NCBI GenBank assembly: GCA_003695865.1
Contig: RFGQ01000583.1
Span: forward strand, 1 to 5,294
DNA from: Gemmatimonadota bacterium
GTDB lineage: Bacteria; Gemmatimonadota; Gemmatimonadetes; Longimicrobiales; Gaopeijiaceae
Reading direction: 5' to 3'
Length of the DNA: 5,294 nucleotides
Within the stretch, counting starts at the first letter, position 1. Each line of letters opens with the position of its first letter. A model generated the notes under the pieces. The model had not been told where the DNA came from, did not search any database, and saw nothing but the letters and a program-made list of their open reading frames with translations. This document shows positions 1 to 5,294 of this stretch, one piece after another. Both the position numbers and the translations under genes were made by a program.

Positions 1-2
1 CA

Positions 3-41
3 GCGGGCGCGCGCGGCCGGGCTGCCGGGCGGCGCGCCCGC
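3..41. repeat. GC-rich inverted repeat (hairpin) upstream of lepA
   Basis: A perfect 10-base inverted repeat pairs positions 3-12 with 32-41. Inside the 19-base loop a further 4-base pairing is possible (CCGG at 17-20 with CCGG at 25-28, around a GCTG tetraloop). All pairs are G-C. No T-run follows, so it is not a standard intrinsic terminator. It may be part of a factor-dependent terminator region of an upstream gene, the tail of a coding region left of the window, or a chance palindrome in very GC-rich DNA. The inverted repeat is seen directly; any function is a guess. Confidence 0.4.
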
Positions 42-73
42 CCGCATGGCCCCGCCGCGTCCGGCCCGGTCCC

Positions 74-90
74 GGCCCGTGGAACGGGCC
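74..90 (+). other. short hairpin in the lepA leader, possible terminator or leader structure
   Basis: A 7-base stem (74-80 with 84-90) closes a 3-base GGA loop and is followed by only two T residues and then CGCGG. This is weak as an intrinsic terminator, but it is a compact, stable hairpin about 80 bases before the likely lepA start. It could end a transcript coming from the left or sit in the 5' leader of the lepA message. No convincing -35/-10 pair was found around it. TACCTT at 103-108 matches the loose TAnnnT pattern but has no good -35 partner. Confidence 0.3.
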
Positions 91-169
91 TTCGCGGTCG
101 GTTACCTTCGATGGTTCATGAGCGGGGGGCATGCGCCCTCCGGGGGCCTTCGATCCGACCGGGTGCGCC

Positions 170-1972
170 GTGCGTCTGGACCACATCCGCAACTTCTGCA
201 TCATCGCGCACATCGACCACGGGAAGTCGACCCTGGCCGATCGGCTGCTCGAGGCGACGGGCACGCTCGCGCAGCGTGAGATGCGCGAGCAGGTGCTCGA
301 CACCAACGAGCTCGAGCGCGAGCGGGGCATCACCATCAAGCTCCACGCGGTGCGCATGGACTACCGCGCCGCCGACGGTCGCGCGTATACGCTGAACCTC
401 ATCGACACACCCGGCCACGTGGACTTCACCTACGAGGTGTCGCGCTCGCTGGCCGCCTGCGAGGGCGCGATCCTCGTGGTGGACGCCACGCAGGGCGTGC
501 AGGCGCAGACGCTGTCGAACCTGTTCCTGGCGCTCGACGCCGACCTGGAGATCATCCCGGTCGTCAACAAGATCGACCTGCCGGGCGCCGAGCCCGAACG
601 CCGCCGCGACGAGGTGGCCGACCTGCTCGGCGTGGACCCCGACACGGTGCTGCTCGCCAGCGCCAAGGAGGGCGTGGGCATCGAGCCGATCCTGGAGGCC
701 GTCGTGGCGCGGGTGCCGCCGCCCGAGGGCGACCCCGAAGCGCCGCTGCGCGCGCTCATCTTCGACTCGTTCTACGATCAGTACCAGGGGGCGGTGCCCA
801 GCGTGCGCGTCGTCGACGGCAGCATCGAGCCGGGCATGCGCATCACCTTCGGCGCCGTCGACCAGCGCTACGAGGTCACCGAGGTGGGCTTCATGCGCCT
901 GGGTCGCGTGGCCCGGCCCTCGCTCGGCCCCGGCGAGGTCGGCTACGTGGTGGCCGCCATCAAAGAGGTCTCGCACACCCGCGTGGGCGACACGATTCTC
1001 GACGCGGACCACCGGGCCGAGGAGCTGCTGCCCGGCTATCAGGAGGTCCGGCCGATGGTGTTCGCCGGGCTCTATCCCACCGACGCCGACGACTACGAAG
1101 ACCTGCGCGACGCGCTCGAGCGCCTGAAGCTGAACGACGCCGCCCTGCACTTCGTGCCCGAGACCTCGGCGGCGCTCGGCTTCGGCTTCCGCTGCGGGTT
1201 CCTGGGGCTGCTGCACATGGAGATCGTGCAGGAGCGGCTCGACCGGGAGTTCGGTGTCGACCTGATCACGACGGTGCCCAACGTGGAGTACCACGTGCGG
1301 CTCACGGACGGTACCGACCTGGTGGTCGAGAGCCCCACGGCGCTGCCCGAGCGGGGCCGCATCGAGTGGATCGCCGAGCCCATCGTGCGGGCGCGCATCG
1401 TCTGCCCGTCGGACTTCATCGGCAACGTCCAGAAGCTGTGCCACGAGCGCCGCGGCGTGTTCCGCGACATGAACTACCTGGACCCCAAGCGGGTCGAGCT
1501 CGACTACGAGCTCCCGCTCGCCGAGATCGTGCTCGACTTCTACGACCGCCTGAAGAGCGGGACGCGCGGCTACGCGGGGCTCGACTACGAGTTCCTCGAG
1601 TTCCGCCCCGACGACCTGGTGCGCCTCGACATCCTGGTCAACGGCGATCCGGTCGACGCCTTCAGCGTCATCATCCACCGCGACAAGGCCTACGAGTACG
1701 GGCGCGACCTGGTGCGCCGGCTCAAGGACCTCATCCCGCGGCAGCAGTTCGAGGTGGCGCTGCAGGCCGCGATCGGCACGCAGGTGATCGCGCGCACCAA
1801 CGTGAAGGCGCTGCGCAAGAATGTGACCGCCAAGTGCTACGGGGGCGACATCACCCGTAAGCGCAAGCTGCTCGAGCGGCAGAAGGAGGGGAAGCGCCGC
1901 ATGAAGCAGGTGGGCAGCGTCGAGATCCCCCAGGAGGCCTTCCTGGCCGTGCTGAGTCTGGGGGACTCGTGA
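170..1972 (+). CDS. lepA: Elongation factor 4 (LepA), ribosome-associated GTPase
   Basis: LepA/EF4 is a cytoplasmic GTPase of the EF-G family that binds the ribosome and affects translocation, initiation or ribosome maturation, mainly under stress. All GTPase boxes are present: G1 AHIDHGKST at residues 13-21, G2 RGITIK at 52-57, G3 DTPGH at 79-83 (catalytic His83), G4 NKID at 133-136 and G5 SAK at 164-166. The domain II barrel follows, then the conserved GFGFRCGFLGLLHMEIVQE block from residue 337. The LepA-specific basic C-terminal domain (from about residue 544: NVKALRKNVTAKCYGGDITR) is intact. I chose the GTG at 170 because it gives 600 residues, close to the usual 599, and begins just before the conserved HIRNFCIIAHIDHGKST. 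An in-frame ATG at 131 would add 13 unconserved residues and has a G-run only one base upstream, too close for a normal Shine-Dalgarno site. The stop overlaps the next gene by 4 bases. Confidence 0.97.
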   Translation: MRLDHIRNFCIIAHIDHGKSTLADRLLEATGTLAQREMREQVLDTNELERERGITIKLHAVRMDYRAADGRAYTLNLIDTPGHVDFTYEVSRSLAACEGAILVVDATQGVQAQTLSNLFLALDADLEIIPVVNKIDLPGAEPERRRDEVADLLGVDPDTVLLASAKEGVGIEPILEAVVARVPPPEGDPEAPLRALIFDSFYDQYQGAVPSVRVVDGSIEPGMRITFGAVDQRYEVTEVGFMRLGRVARPSLGPGEVGYVVAAIKEVSHTRVGDTILDADHRAEELLPGYQEVRPMVFAGLYPTDADDYEDLRDALERLKLNDAALHFVPETSAALGFGFRCGFLGLLHMEIVQERLDREFGVDLITTVPNVEYHVRLTDGTDLVVESPTALPERGRIEWIAEPIVRARIVCPSDFIGNVQKLCHERRGVFRDMNYLDPKRVELDYELPLAEIVLDFYDRLKSGTRGYAGLDYEFLEFRPDDLVRLDILVNGDPVDAFSVIIHRDKAYEYGRDLVRRLKDLIPRQQFEVALQAAIGTQVIARTNVKALRKNVTAKCYGGDITRKRKLLERQKEGKRRMKQVGSVEIPQEAFLAVLSLGDS

Positions 1973-2832
1973 CCCGCGCCGTCGGGCGCGCGTCGGTCAT
2001 CCTCACCACGTACGAGCAGCCGCGCGCGCTGGACCTGGTGCTGCGCGGCTACGCGCGGCAGACGCGCCCGGACGCCGAGATCGTCGTGGCCGACGACGGC
2101 TCGGGCCCGGAAACCCGTGCCGTGATCGCCCGCGCCCGTGAGGCCGGACTCGACGTGGTGCACGTGTGGCACGAGGACCGGGGCTTCCGTAAGACCGAGA
2201 TCCTCAACCGCGCCGTGCTGCGCGCTACGGGCGACTACCTGATCTTCTCGGACGGGGACTGCGTGCCACGCGAGGACTTCGTGGAGCTGCACTGCGCGCT
2301 CGCCAGGCCGGGCCGCTTCCTGAGCGGGGGCTACCTCAAGCTGCCCCGCGCCCTGAGCGAGACGCTCACCCCCGAAGACGTCGAGAGCGGGCGCGTGTTC
2401 GACGCGGCGTGGCTCAGGGCCCGCGGGTGGCGTCCGGGGCGTCGGCGCTGGCGCCTCACCCGTCGGCCGGGGCTCGCACGGGCGCTCGACGCGCTCACGC
2501 CCACGCGCGCCACCTGGAACGGGCACAACGCGTCGACCTGGCGCGAGGCGATCGAGGGCGTGAACGGATTCGACATGGACATGGGCTACGGGGGCCTCGA
2601 CCGCGCGCTGGGCGAGCGGCTGGTCAACGCGGGGCTGCGCGGCCTGCAGATCCGCCACCGGGCGCCGGTGCTGCACCTGTGGCACCCGCGCCCCTACCGG
2701 AGCCCCGAGGGGATGGCCGCCAACCGGGCCCTGCGCGCCCGCATCCGCCGCGAGGGCATCGTGCGCGCTCGCGTGGGCCTCGCCGAGCTGAGGGCCGACG
2801 CCGCTTCCCCCGGGGGCGAGGTCGCGCCGTGA
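1969..2832 (+). CDS. Glycosyltransferase family 2 (GT-A fold) with galactosyltransferase-like C-terminal part
   Basis: A 287-residue inverting GT-A glycosyltransferase that would move a sugar from a nucleotide-sugar to an unidentified acceptor. The N-terminal strand SVILTTYEQP (residues 9-18) leads to the nucleotide-binding ADDGSG (41-46). The metal-binding DxD motif is SDGDC, with Asp95 and Asp97. A conserved HEDRGFRK stretch (68-75) precedes it. The C-terminal part has WNGHN (183-187), then FDMDMGYGGLDRAL (from 201), which resembles the glycosyltransferase 7 C-terminal pattern of chondroitin-synthase-like enzymes, and HLWHPRPY (236-243), whose His236 or His239 could help bind metal or diphosphate. 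No signal peptide or membrane segment is visible, so it should act in the cytoplasm or on the inner membrane face. The GTG start overlaps the lepA stop (GTGA), with a G-run at 1960-1964 as a short-spaced ribosome site. Possible targets include lipopolysaccharide, a polysaccharide or a small glycoside; the sequence does not decide. Confidence 0.9.
   Translation: MTRAVGRASVILTTYEQPRALDLVLRGYARQTRPDAEIVVADDGSGPETRAVIARAREAGLDVVHVWHEDRGFRKTEILNRAVLRATGDYLIFSDGDCVPREDFVELHCALARPGRFLSGGYLKLPRALSETLTPEDVESGRVFDAAWLRARGWRPGRRRWRLTRRPGLARALDALTPTRATWNGHNASTWREAIEGVNGFDMDMGYGGLDRALGERLVNAGLRGLQIRHRAPVLHLWHPRPYRSPEGMAANRALRARIRREGIVRARVGLAELRADAASPGGEVAP
2818..2821 (+). promoter_or_regulatory. Shine-Dalgarno site for the PfkB kinase
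   Basis: GAGG lies 7 bases before the GTG at 2829, inside the end of the glycosyltransferase gene. It supports the GTG that overlaps the preceding stop as the true start. Confidence 0.6.
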
Positions 2833-3815
2833 AGCGGCTGGGCGTGATCGGCACGCTGGTGTGGGACACGATCCACGACCGGGACGGGCGCCGCACGCCC
2901 GTCGAGGAGTGGGGGGGCATCGCCTACGGGCTCGCCGCCGCGGTGGCCGCGCTGCCCGAGGACTGGACCGTGGTGCCCGTGCTCAAGGTGGGCCGCGACC
3001 TTTCGGAGCCGGCGCTGCGCTACCTGCGCGGGCTGCCGCGCGTGGACGCCGAAGCTGCGGTGCGCATCGTGCCCGAGCCCAACAACCGCGTGGAGCTGCG
3101 CTACCAGGGCATGGAGCGGCGCTCCGAGCGCCTGCGCGGGGGCGTGCCGCCGTGGACGTGGCCCGAGCTCGCGCCGCTGGTGGCCGACCTCGACGCGCTC
3201 TACGTGAACTTCATCTCGGGCTTCGAGATGGACCTGGACGCCGCCCGCAGCCTACGGGCCGGCTACGCCGGGCCGACGTACGCCGACCTGCACTCGCTCT
3301 TCCTGGGCGTGGGCGCCGAAGGGCTGCGCGTGCCGCGCGAGCTGCCGCTGTGGAGCGACTGGCTGCGCTGCTTCGACGCGGTGCAGATGAACGAGGCCGA
3401 GTTCGAGCTGCTCGGGCGGGCGTGGGGCGACCCGTGGGCGCTCGCCGCGCACGTGGTGGGCCCCGAGCTGAAGCTGATCGCGGTCACCCTGGGCGCGCGG
3501 GGCGCGGCGTACGTGGCCGGCGCGGGCTTCGATGCCGATCCCACGCGCTGGCCCGCGACGCGCCACCAGGTGGCCGTGCCGGGAGCCACCACCAGCGCCC
3601 TGGTGCCCGCCCGCACGGTGGCCGACGAGGGCGACCCGACTGGCTGCGGCGACGTGTGGGGCGCTACCTTCTTCGCCCGTCTCCTGGCCGGAGACGGCTT
3701 CGAGCCGGCACTCCAGCACGCAAACGACATGGCCGCACGGAACGTCACGCATCGCGGGGCGGGCGGGCTGCATCTGCACCTCGCCGGCCGCCTCGCCGAG
3801 GAGGATCCCTCGTGA
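2829..3815 (+). CDS. PfkB-family (ribokinase-like) sugar or nucleoside kinase
   Basis: A 328-residue cytoplasmic kinase of the PfkB/ribokinase family, which phosphorylates hydroxyls of sugars, nucleosides or similar small molecules with ATP. The start GVIGTLVWDTIHD (residues 5-17) has the substrate-contact Asp13. The Gly-Gly of the N-terminal signature is in EWGGIAYG (27-34). The NxxE metal/phosphate motif is at 188-191 (MNEAE), followed by a conserved VTLGARGAAYV strand. The C-terminal signature DPTGCGD (269-275) supplies the anion hole and the catalytic base Asp275; Cys replaces the common Ala in GAGD. Length and motif order are normal, so it should be active. The substrate is unknown: the sequence does not point clearly to ribose, fructose, adenosine or heptose. 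The GTG start overlaps the glycosyltransferase stop by 4 bases, so the two are probably translated together, and the kinase could supply or modify a sugar used by its neighbour (inference). Confidence 0.9.
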   Translation: MKRLGVIGTLVWDTIHDRDGRRTPVEEWGGIAYGLAAAVAALPEDWTVVPVLKVGRDLSEPALRYLRGLPRVDAEAAVRIVPEPNNRVELRYQGMERRSERLRGGVPPWTWPELAPLVADLDALYVNFISGFEMDLDAARSLRAGYAGPTYADLHSLFLGVGAEGLRVPRELPLWSDWLRCFDAVQMNEAEFELLGRAWGDPWALAAHVVGPELKLIAVTLGARGAAYVAGAGFDADPTRWPATRHQVAVPGATTSALVPARTVADEGDPTGCGDVWGATFFARLLAGDGFEPALQHANDMAARNVTHRGAGGLHLHLAGRLAEEDPS

Positions 3816-3817
3816 GC

Positions 3818-3823
3818 GAAGGG
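3818..3823 (+). promoter_or_regulatory. Shine-Dalgarno site for the STAS/ATPase fusion gene
   Basis: GAAGGG stands 8 bases before the ATG at 3832 in the short gap after the kinase stop. It fixes the start of the fusion gene. The GTG at 3812 that overlaps the kinase stop is in another frame and reaches a stop after nine codons. Confidence 0.7.
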
Positions 3824-3831
3824 CGCGCCCG

Positions 3832-4722
3832 ATGCGGGTGATCTCGCTCCCCGGCACGCTCGACTACCGCACCTCGGACCAGGTCTTCGCCGAGGTGGGC
3901 GAGGACGGCGCCGACAAGGTGATGTTCGACGCGCGCCACGTGCGCTGGGTGGACCCGCCGGGCATGGTCAACCTGCTGGCTGCCGGCACGCGGGTGCGCG
4001 ACCGGCAGGGCGCCCCGCCGCACCTGGAGATGCCCGAGACCGAGGTGGCGGGCTACATGGCCCGCATGGGCTTCTTCCGCGCCGCGCAGGGCATCTTCGA
4101 CTTCGAGCCGCCGCCCGCGCGCCGGGCTACGGGTGAGTCCGACGTGCTGCTCGAGGTGACGTCGATCTCGACGAACAGCGACGTGCACGAGGTCGTGGAC
4201 CGTGTACAGGGCCGGGCCGGCGCCATCCTCAGCCGGGTGCTGAATTATCCCGCGAGCGCCGTCGTGCAGTTCAGCGTGATCCTGAGCGAGGTGTGTCAGA
4301 ACGTGCTCGAGCACGCCGAAGGGCCGGGGTGGGTCGCCGCCCAGCGCTACAACTGGGAGCAGCGGTTGGGGCGGCGCGTGGTCGTGATCGGCGTGACCGA
4401 CCTGGGCCGCGGCTTCCGGGGATCGCTGGCCGAGGAGCACTCGGGGCGCTTCGGCGACCGCTGGGGTGACGCCACGGCGCTCGAGGCCGCCTTCATCCAC
4501 GGACTCACACGCTTTCCGGACTCGGGACGGGGGCAGGGGATTCAGCAGATCCGCAAGCAGGTGCGCCGCTGGAACGGGTTCATCTCGATCCGCAGCGGCA
4601 CCGCCCGCATCGCCGACGTGCCCGAGTGGGACACGTCGCCCCCGCTGGAAGACGAGCTGGCGCCGTTCCCGGGGGCGCAGATCACCATCATCCTGCCCGA
4701 ACGGCGTCCCGAGGATGGCTGA
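3832..4722 (+). CDS. STAS-like domain fused to an anti-sigma/histidine-kinase-type ATPase (HATPase) domain
   Basis: A 296-residue soluble protein in two parts. Residues 1 to about 100 resemble a STAS-like domain: a strand and turn at MRVISLPGTLDY, then a strand-loop-helix KVMFDARHVRWVDPPGMVNLL (residues 29-49) matching the core of anti-sigma antagonists. Residues about 115-293 form a GHKL ATPase domain. The N-box is SEVCQNVLEHAEG (152-164), with Glu153 and Asn157 at the positions of the catalytic Glu and Mg-binding Asn of SpoIIAB/RsbW. The G1 box is TDLGRGF (189-195, ATP-adenine Asp190), and the G2 box is SGRGQGI (231-237) after a flexible lid. There is no phospho-acceptor His domain, so it is not a classical sensor kinase. 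By family it would act as a serine kinase or an ATP-dependent switch on a STAS partner. The position of the STAS phospho-serine is Pro43 (DPPG), so this domain probably cannot be phosphorylated there. It overlaps the next gene, also STAS-like, by 8 bases, which suggests the two interact. Confidence 0.82.
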   Translation: MRVISLPGTLDYRTSDQVFAEVGEDGADKVMFDARHVRWVDPPGMVNLLAAGTRVRDRQGAPPHLEMPETEVAGYMARMGFFRAAQGIFDFEPPPARRATGESDVLLEVTSISTNSDVHEVVDRVQGRAGAILSRVLNYPASAVVQFSVILSEVCQNVLEHAEGPGWVAAQRYNWEQRLGRRVVVIGVTDLGRGFRGSLAEEHSGRFGDRWGDATALEAAFIHGLTRFPDSGRGQGIQQIRKQVRRWNGFISIRSGTARIADVPEWDTSPPLEDELAPFPGAQITIILPERRPEDG

Positions 4723-5294
4723 GCGCGGCGTGGCGCGCGTCCCCATCGACGTGGGGGGCGTGCTCAGGACGACGGTTGCGTCGCTCTACTCCCACCTGGT
4801 CACGCGGCCGACCGGCCGGGCGGTGCGGGGCGCGATCGAGCGCACGCTGGCCGAGAGCGGGGCCACCGCGCTCAGCGTGGTCGACCTGAGCGAGGTCACT
4901 GTGCTCGACTTCTCGTGCGCCGACGAGGTCGTCGCCAAGCTGTTGCTGCGCTTCCTGGGCGAGGACCGGCCCGGTGAGGCCTTCTTCGTGTTCCGGGGCG
5001 TCGGCGAGGTGCATCGCCACCCCATCGAGGAGGTGCTCGAGCGCCACGCCTTGCGGGCCGTCGTGGAAGGGCCCGACGGAGCCTTCGAGCTGCTCGGGCC
5101 GGCCGGCGAAGCGGAGCGCTTCGCGTGGGAGGTGCTGGAGCGGCGCGGGCGCATCGAGGCGTCCGAAGCGGCGCGGGTGCTGCCCGATCCGGCGCACCGC
5201 GAAGCGCTCGCCGAGCTGGCCCGGGCCCGCGTCGTCTACCGGGGTGGCCGCGAAGGGCCGTTCCTTGCGCTCAGCCGACTGATCGAGGAGACCG
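4715..5294 (+). CDS. STAS-like protein with possible C-terminal winged-helix segment (incomplete at right edge)
   Basis: The open frame runs 193 codons from ATG at 4715 to the window edge with no stop, so the end is missing. Residues about 10-120 look like a STAS-like domain. After a helix with SLYSHLVTRPTGRAVR (23-38) comes the strand VVDLSEVTVLDFSCADEVV (55-73). This matches the anti-sigma antagonist core, and Ser67 falls where SpoIIAA has its phosphorylated Ser. Residues about 133-193 (WEVLERRGRIEASEAARVL, then ALAELARARVVYR and a final FLALSRL strand) look like two helices and a beta hairpin, possibly a winged helix-turn-helix. That reading is tentative. The ATG overlaps the stop of the fusion gene by 8 bases; GTG at 4730 is an alternative start. 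By neighbourhood it is the likely partner or substrate of the ATPase. It could instead be a member of the uncharacterised STAS-like (DUF4325-type) group with no link to sigma factors. Confidence 0.72.
   Translation, partial: MAERGVARVPIDVGGVLRTTVASLYSHLVTRPTGRAVRGAIERTLAESGATALSVVDLSEVTVLDFSCADEVVAKLLLRFLGEDRPGEAFFVFRGVGEVHRHPIEEVLERHALRAVVEGPDGAFELLGPAGEAERFAWEVLERRGRIEASEAARVLPDPAHREALAELARARVVYRGGREGPFLALSRLIEET

Noticed and set aside
80..108. A sigma-70 or ECF promoter (TGGAAC, then TACCTT)
   Set aside because: The -35 candidate matches TTGACA at only about three of six positions, and no ECF -10 lies at the right distance from GGAAC. Not strong enough to annotate.
131..169. ATG at 131 as the lepA start
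   Set aside because: It adds 13 residues not typical of LepA, and its G-run is only one base from the ATG. The GTG at 170 gives the usual length and conserved beginning, although its own ribosome site is weak (GGG 161-163).
46..279. Small + strand open frame before and into lepA
   Set aside because: It overlaps lepA in another frame, has Arg/Pro/Ala-rich composition and no Shine-Dalgarno sequence.
116..1678. Long minus-strand open frame of 520 residues over lepA
   Set aside because: Its translation is low-complexity, rich in His, Val, Arg and Ala with no recognisable motif. It is the antisense image of the intact lepA frame, which carries all expected motifs; long antisense frames are normal in very GC-rich DNA.
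3812..3841. GTGA overlap at the end of the PfkB gene as a start for the next gene
   Set aside because: The frame opened by this GTG stops after nine codons; the next real gene starts at the ATG at 3832 in another frame.
3745..4746. Minus-strand open frame of 333 residues over the STAS/ATPase gene
   Set aside because: Biased Arg, His, Ala and Gly composition and no motif. The opposite strand encodes clear N-box and glycine-box motifs.
1..5294. CRISPR array, insertion sequence, tRNA or rRNA gene
   Set aside because: No regularly spaced repeats, transposase frame with terminal repeats, or tRNA-like cloverleaf was seen; the window is almost fully occupied by the five genes.

Overview
The window is a high-GC bacterial segment carrying five genes, all on the + strand and packed end to end: lepA, a family 2 glycosyltransferase, a PfkB-family sugar kinase, a fused STAS-like/histidine-kinase-type ATPase, and a second STAS-like protein that is cut by the right edge. 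Codon third positions are almost all G or C throughout, so nothing looks like a recently transferred island. The only possible exception is uncharacterised sequence before position 130. The LepA sequence (start HIRNFCIIAHIDHGKST) and the gene order fit an environmental high-GC lineage such as Gemmatimonadota. Myxobacteria-like groups cannot be excluded, and this assignment is inference from style and not a search result.

Layout: positions 1-169 hold no convincing gene. They carry two GC-rich inverted repeats and the leader of lepA. lepA (170-1972) encodes the back-translocating/elongation GTPase EF4. Its stop overlaps the GTG start of the glycosyltransferase (1969-2832) by 4 bases, and that gene's stop overlaps the GTG start of the PfkB kinase (2829-3815) by 4 bases. 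After a 16-base gap with a good Shine-Dalgarno sequence comes the STAS-like/ATPase fusion (3832-4722). It overlaps by 8 bases with the last gene (4715 to the window edge, incomplete).

How the genes may work together: the overlaps indicate one transcript with translational coupling, from a housekeeping translation factor into accessory genes. The glycosyltransferase and the sugar kinase suggest a small carbohydrate-modifying pair with unknown substrates. The last two genes look like a partner-switching regulatory module. The fusion protein has the Glu/Asn box and glycine boxes of SpoIIAB/RsbW-type ATPases, behind a STAS-like domain whose phospho-acceptor Ser position is Pro. The next protein has a STAS-like domain that does keep a Ser at that position, followed by what may be a winged-helix segment. 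This pair is the most unusual part of the window.
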